Shown here piece after piece: positions 1 through 4,861 of a DNA stretch of 5,511 bases. The stretch is from Microcaldota archaeon (GTDB lineage: Archaea; Micrarchaeota; Micrarchaeia; Micrarchaeales; CABMGC01). How positions within the stretch are numbered: position 1 is the stretch's first letter; the number at the start of each line of letters is the position of its first letter. The notes beneath the pieces were generated by a model, which was not told the DNA's origin, made no database searches, and saw only the letters and a list, made by a program, of their open reading frames with translations. Made by a program: the position numbers and the translations under genes. The stretch covers positions 1 to 5,511 of the forward strand of contig JAJZKF010000041.1 of assembly GCA_021804305.1 (NCBI GenBank). Reading direction: 5' to 3'.

Positions 1-199
1 TCCGATCTGGTTGAGCCGAAGCTGCGCTGATACTGCCATAAATCTGGCCTGCCGCGACTGATCTGTTCAGCGGCAGCTCCGCAAGAAACTTCGATGAGCC
101 ACCTCCCTTGAAAAATGATGCCGGACTGACAAGCATGAAGACAATGATGGCGCCAATCAGGACGCCTGCAAGAATATACCCTGCGTTTTTCGCATCCAT
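1..199 (-). CDS. Unidentified membrane-anchored protein, N-terminal fragment
   Basis: I read an open frame from an ATG at 199-197 to the left edge, 66 codons, so the C-terminal part is missing. The protein starts MDAKNAGYILAGVLIG and has one hydrophobic segment at about residues 6-24, with a lysine just before it. This suits an uncleaved N-terminal membrane anchor or a signal sequence with most of the protein outside. A Gly/Ser-rich linker (residues 32-36) follows, then a Ser/Ala-rich stretch with no motif I recognise. No frame interruption is visible. A GAGGAG motif (217-212) lies 12 bases before the start, a rather long spacing, while an AT-rich box at 221-230 would place transcription close to the ATG itself, so the transcript may be nearly leaderless. 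It has the same orientation as the protease gene upstream of it, separated by 85 bases. I cannot name a family. The gene call is fairly secure and the function unknown. Confidence 0.6.
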   Translation of the reverse strand, partial: MDAKNAGYILAGVLIGAIIVFMLVSPASFFKGGGSSKFLAELPLNRSVAAGQIYGSISAASAQPDR

Positions 200-220
200 G
201 AGACCGTTTTACTCCTCATC

Positions 221-232
221 ATTTATATTTAT
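221..232 (-). promoter_or_regulatory. Possible TATA box for the left-edge membrane protein
   Basis: Read on the minus strand this is an ATAAATATAAAT stretch. Its centre lies about 26 bases upstream of the ATG at 199, the usual archaeal TATA-to-start-site distance, which would give a leaderless or nearly leaderless message. A second candidate, CTTTTAAA at 260-253 on the minus strand, would instead give a leader of about 30 bases that includes the GAGGAG motif at 217-212. Sequence alone cannot decide between them. Confidence 0.35.
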
Positions 233-255
233 TTCAGTTTGTTGGCGCGCCGTTT

Positions 256-279
256 AAAAGCTTTTCTGCACGGCGGTGC
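256..279 (-). terminator. Weak hairpin after the protease gene
   Basis: Just after the protease stop codon, read on the minus strand, a 4-bp hairpin GCAC-CGCC-GTGC (279-268) is followed by the palindrome AAAAGCTTTT (265-256). The T run is short, so this is at best a weak termination signal. The gap could equally be read through into the gene ending at position 1. Confidence 0.2.
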
Positions 280-284
280 GTGAA

Positions 285-1760
285 TCACAGATTCCATGCC
301 CAAGGAAGGAGCAACAGAAGGAAAAGTACCACTGAGAGTATGGCAAGCGCATTGAGCTTCTTCTTTCCCATCATGTTCTTGTATATACGCCATCCATCAA
401 GCATTGGAAGAGGGAGCAGATTGAATATTGCAAGGTAGAAGTTGATCAGGAATGAGAATGCGAAGAGGGCGTATAAGAAGCTGGCAAGGTCCGGCAATGG
501 GCCTGGAACCTTAGGAAGGGATTTCTCAGAGAGGAAAACGCCTATCTTTCCGGTGCCGTTTGCGGTAAGGGAATAAGAGCCGTTGCTCGTCACAACGTTC
601 ACTATCGACCCTGGCTTGTCTGCGGAAGCCACAGATTCAAGCGAGCTTATGTTTGATATCGGATGCCCGTTCCAGCTCACCAGAACGGAGCCTGGAGCTA
701 TGGCATTGTAAGCGGGAGAGCCAGGAACAGTGGCCGCTATCACTACGTGGCTTGCGAAGAGAACGGGCAGTAGGTAATACATCACAGGGATCATCAGTGC
801 AAATGAGATTATGGCAAGTATGAAGTTTGAGGCCACGCCGGCCACTGACACCCTGTCTTGGACTTCCTTGCCCGTCTTTCGTATCCTCTTCTCGTCTATA
901 TCTACAAAAGCGCCGAATGGTATTATGCCGAATAACAGGGCGCCTATGTAATTGTTCTTTATCCTGTTTGTCCTGGCGACTATGCCGTGCAGAAACTCGT
1001 GGACTACAACAGCCACGGATATCGCCGCAAGGAATGCCAGCGCGAGGTACCATGGAATGCCTATGAACCCGAATATCAGAGGCACTGCGCCTGGAGGAGG
1101 AAGGCTTGCGCCTGCGGCTCCGTGAGGCAGCAGCAGAAATGCTATGATGCCGTACACTGTTCCAAGAGCAGATACGAGCAGCGTGCCTATGAGGAAGACT
1201 GAGAACCCTCCGATAACAGAAACGGCAAGAAGAGCAATTGCCAGGTAATAGTAGTAGTTGCTGCCAGCCACTGCCGCCCCGCTGGCTTCAGTCTTTGCTA
1301 TTATCTGCTGGTTGAAAAGGCCCATCACCGCGTATTGGTACTGCAACGCGATAAGCTGCATGAAGAGTATGGCGGCGACTCCTGCAAATACTGCCTTCTT
1401 GCTGACGTAACCTTTGAAAAGGAAATAGGAGAGTATGCCGAAGCCCATCGCCAGACCGAATTCAGGTATTGCACGCCACAGCCGCGTGTTATTCTTGGAG
1501 AGCCCGTCAAGCATCTTCAAGCCCTTCTTGGTGCGTGGCATTACGAAGCCGAGGCCTCCGGGCCAGCCGTTTATTGAGGAGATGGCGAGCCCGGTGAATA
1601 GGAGGGCGACGAATGCAAGAGGTATGGCGTAATTGCCAATCAGCCCTCCGCTGATGCTCAGCAGTACAAGAAGCAGAAGGCATGCTATGAAAAATATTAG
1701 GGTGAGTGGAACGCGCAGAATGCCCTGCAGCTTCAATACATCCTTATCCTGTTGGACCAT
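285..1760 (-). CDS. Site-2-type intramembrane zinc metalloprotease (peptidase M50) with PDZ domain
   Basis: The predicted product has 491 residues and very many hydrophobic segments. The zinc-binding and catalytic motif HEFLH (HExxH) is at residues 254-258 inside a transmembrane helix. AGVASN at 307-312 matches the loop motif following the catalytic helix in M50 enzymes. NLLPLPMLDG at 447-456 is the third family motif, whose aspartate is the third zinc ligand. A PDZ-like domain lies between them at about 338-410 (VPGSPAYNAIAPGSVLVSWNG). The family cleaves substrates within the membrane, typically releasing regulators or clearing membrane fragments; the substrate here cannot be inferred. The catalytic core is preceded by about 250 residues with several membrane helices (about 15-37, 43-62, 98-117, 122-147, 170-212), so this is a long archaeal-style form. 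I chose the ATG at 1760 because a GAGGAA motif (1772-1767) sits 6 bases before it; a start at 1856 would add 32 residues not expected in the family and cover the promoter. Family assignment is secure. Confidence 0.93.
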   Translation of the reverse strand: MVQQDKDVLKLQGILRVPLTLIFFIACLLLLVLLSISGGLIGNYAIPLAFVALLFTGLAISSINGWPGGLGFVMPRTKKGLKMLDGLSKNNTRLWRAIPEFGLAMGFGILSYFLFKGYVSKKAVFAGVAAILFMQLIALQYQYAVMGLFNQQIIAKTEASGAAVAGSNYYYYLAIALLAVSVIGGFSVFLIGTLLVSALGTVYGIIAFLLLPHGAAGASLPPPGAVPLIFGFIGIPWYLALAFLAAISVAVVVHEFLHGIVARTNRIKNNYIGALLFGIIPFGAFVDIDEKRIRKTGKEVQDRVSVAGVASNFILAIISFALMIPVMYYLLPVLFASHVVIAATVPGSPAYNAIAPGSVLVSWNGHPISNISSLESVASADKPGSIVNVVTSNGSYSLTANGTGKIGVFLSEKSLPKVPGPLPDLASFLYALFAFSFLINFYLAIFNLLPLPMLDGWRIYKNMMGKKKLNALAILSVVLFLLLLLPWAWNL

Positions 1761-1792
1761 GAGGCATTCCTCGGCGATATTTGAACATATGG

Positions 1793-1803
1793 GATATAAA
1801 TTA
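1793..1803 (-). promoter_or_regulatory. TATA-like box for the M50 protease
   Basis: On the minus strand the sequence reads TAATTTATATC, close to the archaeal TATA consensus. Transcription would begin at about 1772, giving a leader of about 12 bases that just contains the GAGGAA ribosome-binding motif before the ATG at 1760. The fit of both spacings supports the shorter start chosen for the protease. Confidence 0.5.
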
Positions 1804-1810
1804 ATGCTAA

Positions 1811-1820
1811 GATATATATC
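1811..1820 (+). promoter_or_regulatory. Palindromic TATA-like box, likely for MBF1-FEN-1
   Basis: GATATATATC is a perfect palindrome, so it could direct transcription either way. For the plus strand it predicts a start near 1841, 36 bases before the chosen MBF1 ATG. The neighbouring GATATAAATTA (1793-1803) is a second AT-rich element in the same 116-base divergent region. Confidence 0.45.
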
Positions 1821-1876
1821 CATGCTTTCGGCTAGATGCGCCGTGTATGTATGCACGCGCAGTGAATGGGGTTTGC

Positions 1877-2341
1877 ATGTACGAATGTGAAATATGCGGG
1901 AAGAAGGCAGATACTGTCTATCGCATAATGATAGACTCTGCGGAGATGCTGGTCTGCAGGAGTTGCGCTTCTGGGAAGAAGGTGCTACAGGAGCTATCAG
2001 AGAGCAAGCCGGCGCAGGCGACCAGGGAAAAGAAGCGCGCTGATTCTGCGGATGAAGTTATCGCGGATTACGGAGGGGAGATACGCAAAGCACGGGAAAG
2101 GATGAACATACCCATAAACGTTCTTGCCGAGATGCTTAACGAGAAGGAGAGCACCCTCCACAGGGTGGAGAGCGGAAAGATGCTGCCGAGCATAGGTCTG
2201 ACAGCGAAACTGGAGAAGGAACTTGGAATAAAACTGACCTCGAAGGCCGATGAGAAGGCGAATGCAGAGATGCACGGCAAAGAAGAGCCCATAACGCTTG
2301 GTGACGCTGCAGTGCAGAAGAAAAAGGAGAACGGGAGGTGA
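1877..2341 (+). CDS. Multiprotein bridging factor 1 (MBF1), zinc ribbon plus helix-turn-helix
   Basis: The predicted protein of 154 residues has the archaeal MBF1 layout. An N-terminal zinc ribbon has two CxxC pairs, CEIC at residues 4-7 and CRSC at 27-30. A charged linker (about 40-60) follows, then a Cro/C1-type helix-turn-helix at about 66-120 containing EIRKARERMNIPINVLAEML and STLHRVESGKMLPS, and a basic tail with ITLGDAAVQKKK, similar to the family's conserved C-terminal end. In eukaryotes MBF1 bridges TBP and activators; archaeal members have been linked to transcription and ribosome association, so the exact role here is open. I chose the ATG at 1877 because archaeal MBF1 usually starts only two or three residues before the first cysteine. 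It has only a weak GGGG motif (1868-1871) before it; an in-frame ATG at 1847 would add ten residues and lie almost at the predicted transcription start. The stop codon is inside the ribosome-binding site of FEN-1, so the two are very likely one operon. Confidence 0.92.
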   Translation: MYECEICGKKADTVYRIMIDSAEMLVCRSCASGKKVLQELSESKPAQATREKKRADSADEVIADYGGEIRKARERMNIPINVLAEMLNEKESTLHRVESGKMLPSIGLTAKLEKELGIKLTSKADEKANAEMHGKEEPITLGDAAVQKKKENGR

Positions 2342-2342
2342 T
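2334..2342 (+). promoter_or_regulatory. Strong ribosome-binding site of FEN-1 containing the MBF1 stop codon
   Basis: GGAGGTGAT is complementary to nine consecutive bases of the conserved 16S rRNA 3' end. The GGAGG core is separated by 7 bases from the CTG at 2346, which is ideal spacing. The MBF1 TGA stop (2339-2341) is embedded in the motif, so ribosomes finishing MBF1 sit on the FEN-1 initiation site. No ATG, GTG or TTG lies in the FEN-1 frame at a workable distance downstream, so this site decides the unusual start. Confidence 0.75.
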
Positions 2343-2345
2343 TCT

Positions 2346-3404
2346 CTGGCGGTTGACCTAGGAAGCTTTGTTTCGGAAGTCAAGGAGAGGATAGCGTTCG
2401 AGGAGCTTTCTGGAAGGACGATAGCGGTAGACGCATACAACACAATATACCAGTTTCTCTCAATCATAAGGCAACCAGATGGAACTCCGCTCACGGATCT
2501 CAAAGGAAGGGTGACGAGTCACCTCTCAGGAATTTTCTACAGGGTGATAAACCTCAGGGAATACGACATACGTCCTGTCTTCGTTTTCGACGGGATACCA
2601 CCGCACCTGAAGCAGAGGACCATAGAAGCCAGGATAAAGCGCAGGAACGACGCCCTTGAGGAATGGGCGAGCGCTAGGGAAAAGGGACTTCTCGAGGAAG
2701 CCAGGATTCACGCGATGGCGAGCACAAGAATAAACAGGGAGATAGTCGAGAGCTCCAAGGAGCTGCTCTCACACATGGGAGTTCCATTCATACAGGCTCC
2801 GAGCGAGGGGGAGGCTCAGGCGGCAAGCATGACCAACGCCGGGCTTACATACGCAGCGGCCAGCCAGGACTACGATCTGCTGCTCTTCGGCTCCGATGTC
2901 ATAATAAGGAACCTGACACTCACTGGCAGGCGGAAGCTGCCGAGGAAGAACACTTATGTGGAGATAGAGCTTGAGAGGATATTCATGAACAGGTTCTTTG
3001 ATAATCTTGGCATTAACAGAGAACAGCTCATAGCAATGGGCATGCTGGTAGGCACGGACTTCAACAGAGGAATAGACAAGGTGGGTCCTAAGACCGCGCT
3101 CAGGATAGTGAGGGAACACAGAACGCTCAGTGGAGTCGTTAGCTTTGTTAGGGAAAAATACGGGGCAGAATTCGATGCGGATCCTGAAGAAGTCATGGCA
3201 GTGTTCGAAAAGCCGGAAGTGAGAAAGATGTCACAGGAGGAGTTCAGCGCCATTGTAGGAGATGCCAGACCCGACAGAGAAAGGATAATCAGCTTTATGT
3301 GCGGGGAACACGGCTTTTCCGAGGAGAGAATTGGGAAATTTATAGACAGACTTCTGGGATCGGAGGAGAAAAAAGGCCAAAAAGGTATAAATAGTTGGAT
3401 GTAG
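2346..3404 (+). CDS. fen: Flap endonuclease 1 (FEN-1), apparently with a CTG start
   Basis: FEN-1 removes 5' flaps during Okazaki-fragment maturation and repair, acting with PCNA. The 352-residue product is close to the usual archaeal length. The XPG N region is about 1-100 and the XPG I region about 130-240. All seven acidic metal-binding positions are visible: D29 (IAVDAYN), D82 (VFVFDG), E154 and E156 (PSEGEAQAA), D175 and D177 (SQDYDLLLFG) and D238 (GTDFN). The DNA-binding helix-hairpin-helix GIDKVGPKTAL is at 242-252. The C-terminus QKGINSWM (345-352) is a PCNA-interacting box (Q, then I, then two large residues W and M) ending exactly at the stop. Archaeal FEN-1 starts M-G-V-x-L; here the frame gives CTG-Ala-Val-Asp-Leu, aligned to that start and directly after GGAGGTGAT. 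In-frame TTG (2298) and GTG (2301) would add 15-16 residues before a terminus normally buried near the active site, and they lie within MBF1. Function is secure, the start less so. Confidence 0.95.
   Translation: MAVDLGSFVSEVKERIAFEELSGRTIAVDAYNTIYQFLSIIRQPDGTPLTDLKGRVTSHLSGIFYRVINLREYDIRPVFVFDGIPPHLKQRTIEARIKRRNDALEEWASAREKGLLEEARIHAMASTRINREIVESSKELLSHMGVPFIQAPSEGEAQAASMTNAGLTYAAASQDYDLLLFGSDVIIRNLTLTGRRKLPRKNTYVEIELERIFMNRFFDNLGINREQLIAMGMLVGTDFNRGIDKVGPKTALRIVREHRTLSGVVSFVREKYGAEFDADPEEVMAVFEKPEVRKMSQEEFSAIVGDARPDRERIISFMCGEHGFSEERIGKFIDRLLGSEEKKGQKGINSWM
3379..3393 (+). promoter_or_regulatory. BRE/TATA-like promoter inside the FEN-1 3' end
   Basis: An AAAAAGG purine stretch followed by TATAAATA (3386-3393) closely resembles an archaeal BRE plus TATA box. 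Transcription would start at about 3415, coinciding with the GTG start of the small basic protein. The same bases encode the PCNA-binding box of FEN-1. It may give the downstream gene its own leaderless message apart from the operon transcript. Confidence 0.45.
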
Positions 3405-3414
3405 AGAGGATAAC

Positions 3415-3540
3415 GTGGTTAAGATGCAGAAGACCGTGAGCAAAAAACACAGGAAGGTAGGTAAGGATTATAGGAGGAAGACTAAGAATTCCAAGCTTAA
3501 GAAGGCACACAGGAAAAGGCTTAAGAGAGTAAGAAGGTAG
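3415..3540 (+). CDS. 41-residue Lys/Arg-rich basic protein of unknown function
   Basis: A GTG-initiated frame follows the FEN-1 stop by 10 bases and encodes 41 residues, 13 Lys and 8 Arg against a single Asp, with two His. It starts MVKMQKTVSKKHRKVGKDYR and ends KRLKRVRR. Such a charge (about +20) means that it must bind RNA, DNA or another polyanion if it is made. The distribution suits a small ribosomal or nucleoid protein. It does not match what I know of eL39, eL41 or eS30, so I give no name. GAGG at 3406-3409 lies 5 bases before the GTG, which favours this start over the ATG at 3424 (38 residues). An internal TATA-like box in FEN-1 would place a transcription start at the GTG. The regular AAG/AGG coding without interruption and the tight operon spacing support a real gene, but so biased a composition lowers certainty. 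Confidence 0.65.
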   Translation: MVKMQKTVSKKHRKVGKDYRRKTKNSKLKKAHRKRLKRVRR

Positions 3541-3545
3541 CCGGA

Positions 3546-4112
3546 TCAGGTTATATCCGCATACATCCTGTCGTTGAACTCATAGGCGGTGGACTCTGAA
3601 CCAGTTCTTCCCATCGCCTCGCGCAGCATGGACTCTTTGCTGTCGAATACGCGAATGCCTTTCTCAATATCAATGTACGTCGTAAGCCCAGCGTGCTCGA
3701 AGTATACAGCTATGCTCCGCTCTGCTTCCCTTGTGAGCACCAGTACTCGGGAAGAGGTATTTCCTAGCGCTATAAGTATGCTGCACAGGAGCACGGCCTT
3801 GTCGAAGGCATCGCCTGCGGCATTGCGCATTGTCTCTGATGTCCTCTGCCAGAACTGGATCGGCAGCGAGATCGTGCTTAATGAATCAACGTACCTGCGC
3901 GCCGAAACGGCTGCACTGGCAAAGTCGGTGTCATAGGAATAGGAGCTCCCCTTTATTCCCTCGGCAAAGGAGACCACCGCATCATCTTCAGGCGTAACCA
4001 GCCCCGGAAGCTCGGCAACGTAAAGATTCTCATTCTCCTCTATGTAGTCACGGTACCGCATTATAACCGAGAGGTATAGGTCGTTATATTTTTTTAGCAG
4101 GTCTTCATCCAT
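3546..4112 (-). CDS. Transglutaminase-like fold protein, apparently lacking the catalytic cysteine
   Basis: The product has 188 residues. The most informative segment is AGDAFDKAVLLCSILIALG (99-117) followed by SRVLVLTRE, which resembles the core of transglutaminase-like proteins: GDCxDxAxLLxxLLxALG, then a strand with RVV. The catalytic cysteine position is Ala102, and the usual His-Ala-Trp strand is not obvious; the segment SIAVYFEHAGLTTYID (133-148) may replace it, with His140 the only nearby histidine. If the assignment is right, this is a non-catalytic relative, perhaps a binding or scaffold protein. The N-terminal 90 residues look helical and acidic. No signal peptide or membrane segment is evident. 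It starts 22 bases after the Lrp/AsnC stop, so the two are probably co-transcribed; only a weak GGCGAG motif precedes the ATG. Its 3' end meets the basic-protein gene tail to tail with 5 bases between. The gene is credible; the family is a motif-level guess. Confidence 0.75.
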   Translation of the reverse strand: MDEDLLKKYNDLYLSVIMRYRDYIEENENLYVAELPGLVTPEDDAVVSFAEGIKGSSYSYDTDFASAAVSARRYVDSLSTISLPIQFWQRTSETMRNAAGDAFDKAVLLCSILIALGNTSSRVLVLTREAERSIAVYFEHAGLTTYIDIEKGIRVFDSKESMLREAMGRTGSESTAYEFNDRMYADIT

Positions 4113-4134
4113 GATGCTCGCCGATGTTGTGCGA

Positions 4135-4566
4135 TCAGCCCAGCACTATCATCGTTTTCGTGTTGATGATGCCTGCCTTTGAGTGTATGTAATCAAGGAG
4201 TATCTCCTTGAAGTGCGTGGTGTCCTTCGCTATCACCTTCAGTATCATGTCCGCGTCGCTTGTGGTAACGAATCCCTCCCTTACGTACATTATATCGAGG
4301 AGTTCTTTAAGTAGCGTGTCCTGGGTGCGATTAAGACTCTTGAGCAGGTTTATATCAACACTGACCATGACGAATGCCATCAGGGAGAAGCCTGCCTTCT
4401 TCCAGTCTATCTCCCCCTTGTAGTTCTTTATAATCTTCTCCCGTTCGAGCCGCTTTATGCGGAAATGGACGGTAGAGAGTGGAGCGTTCATCTTCTTTGC
4501 CAGGCTGGTGTACTTTATCGTTCCGCTATCCACGTTCGCTATTAATTCTTCATCAAATTCGTCCAT
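4135..4566 (-). CDS. Lrp/AsnC-family transcriptional regulator
   Basis: The 143-residue product has the standard size and two-domain form. The N-terminal winged helix-turn-helix (about 1-50) contains SLAKKMNAPLSTVHFRIKRL followed by the wing EREKIIKNYKGEIDW. The C-terminal RAM domain (about 60-143) has alternating strands and helices: AFVMVSVDIN, REGFVTTSDADMILKVIAKD and the end strand INTKTMIVLG. Members form dimers to octamers, bind AT-rich DNA and often sense amino acids through the RAM domain. The start at 4566 follows a TATA-like box by a distance that makes the message leaderless, and no ribosome-binding motif is seen. It is followed in the same direction by the transglutaminase-like gene and points away from the L-asparaginase gene across about 295 bases. 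Autoregulation and control of the asparaginase are plausible inferences from this arrangement. Family assignment is secure, target and ligand unknown. Confidence 0.93.
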   Translation of the reverse strand: MDEFDEELIANVDSGTIKYTSLAKKMNAPLSTVHFRIKRLEREKIIKNYKGEIDWKKAGFSLMAFVMVSVDINLLKSLNRTQDTLLKELLDIMYVREGFVTTSDADMILKVIAKDTTHFKEILLDYIHSKAGIINTKTMIVLG

Positions 4567-4585
4567 TATTGTAATTTATGCAGTA

Positions 4586-4597
4586 AAATATAAAAAG
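4586..4597 (-). promoter_or_regulatory. TATA box of the Lrp/AsnC regulator, leaderless message
   Basis: On the minus strand the sequence reads CTTTTTATATTT. Its centre lies about 26 bases from the ATG at 4566, the normal archaeal distance to the transcription start, so the message should start at or within a few bases of the start codon. This agrees with the absence of a ribosome-binding motif. Confidence 0.6.
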
Positions 4598-4640
4598 ATT
4601 GGTAGTGCATTTGCAAGAAATCTATATTTTTAATGCAAGG

Positions 4641-4650
4641 ATATTTATAC
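4641..4650 (+). promoter_or_regulatory. TATA-like box ahead of the structured RNA region
   Basis: ATATTTATAC lies after an AAGG purine run that could act as the BRE. A transcription start would fall near 4671, two bases before the first of three hairpins. It points the same way as the asparaginase gene. Confidence 0.4.
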
Positions 4651-4670
4651 AGGCTCGGACATTAGTTATA

Positions 4671-4797
4671 GCGGATGCGAAAGTATCCATTGCATAGATG
4701 AATCGGCATACATGGGGTATGAAAGCGGCAGTGGGATGTGGGGATCTTCTCAGGAGAGGGGCTTCAAAGCCCTCTCGTGAGGAGGAACGTTTTGTTT
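4671..4797 (+). ncRNA. Candidate structured non-coding RNA or long structured leader
   Basis: Three hairpins follow one another. The first is GGATGC-GAAA-GTATCC at 4673-4688, six pairs with one G-U and a GNRA tetraloop. The second is CATAC-ATGGG-GTATG at 4707-4721, five perfect pairs. The third is long: an outer stem of eight pairs (4745-4752 with 4778-4785, including two G-U), a G-G mismatch, an inner stem GAGAGGG/CCCTCTC (4754-4760 with 4770-4776) and a loop containing TTCAAA. It ends at T-rich GTTTTGTTTGG. A TATA-like box at 4641-4650 is correctly placed before it. It could be a free small RNA, or the 5' leader of the asparaginase gene if transcription continues. A 41-codon frame (4698-4823) runs through it but is unlike any protein I can name. 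I do not recognise a tRNA, SRP, RNase P or C/D box RNA. Ends are approximate. Confidence 0.4.
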
Positions 4798-4810
4798 GGC
4801 AATACACAAA

Positions 4811-4820
4811 TGTTATATAT
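4811..4820 (+). promoter_or_regulatory. TATA-like box of the L-asparaginase gene
   Basis: TGTTATATAT predicts transcription from about 4842, leaving a leader of about 20 bases before the ATG at 4862. A CTTCC/GGAAG inverted repeat (4851-4855 with 4864-4868) surrounds the start codon and could fold over it. No normal ribosome-binding motif is present; AAGG at 4856-4859 is only 2 bases from the ATG. Confidence 0.45.
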
Positions 4821-4861
4821 TAGTTATGCGCTAGTACAGTCAGCTTATTTCTTCCAAGGTA

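Larger units (their letters stand above)
4579..4694. repeat. Cluster of TGCA motifs between regulator and asparaginase
   Basis: The palindromic tetramer TGCA occurs at 4579, 4606, 4612, 4634 and 4691. Two copies extend to TGCAAG (4612-4617 and 4634-4639), 22 bases apart, about two helical turns. One copy lies between the regulator's TATA box and its start codon, two lie just upstream of that box and the fourth just ahead of the next plus-strand TATA-like box. This is a possible operator array for the adjacent Lrp/AsnC protein. No known consensus is matched. Confidence 0.25.

Noticed and set aside
827..1632. Plus-strand frames opposite the M50 protease
   Set aside because: They lie antisense to the conserved HExxH and membrane segments, are Arg/Cys-rich and resemble no protein.
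1761..1856. Longer M50 protease start at 1856 (32 extra residues)
   Set aside because: The extension crosses the promoter region and lacks a ribosome-binding motif, while the ATG at 1760 has GAGGAA at good spacing.
2298..2345. TTG or GTG start for FEN-1 within MBF1
   Set aside because: It would add a basic 15-16-residue tail ahead of the conserved AVDL start, and the strong ribosome-binding site would then lie inside the gene.
1997..3443. Long minus-strand frames opposite MBF1 and FEN-1
   Set aside because: They are shadows of strongly conserved genes and their products have no domain or motif of their own.
4758..4773. tRNA T-arm-like GGGC-TTCAAA-GCCC
   Set aside because: No acceptor, D or anticodon arms can be assembled around it; the longer 15-bp stem is the better fold.
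4622..4807. Minus-strand frame of 61 codons in the intergenic region
   Set aside because: No recognisable motif, no convincing ribosome-binding site, low-complexity Ser/Arg/Ala content, and it overlaps the hairpins and the TATA-like box of the other strand.
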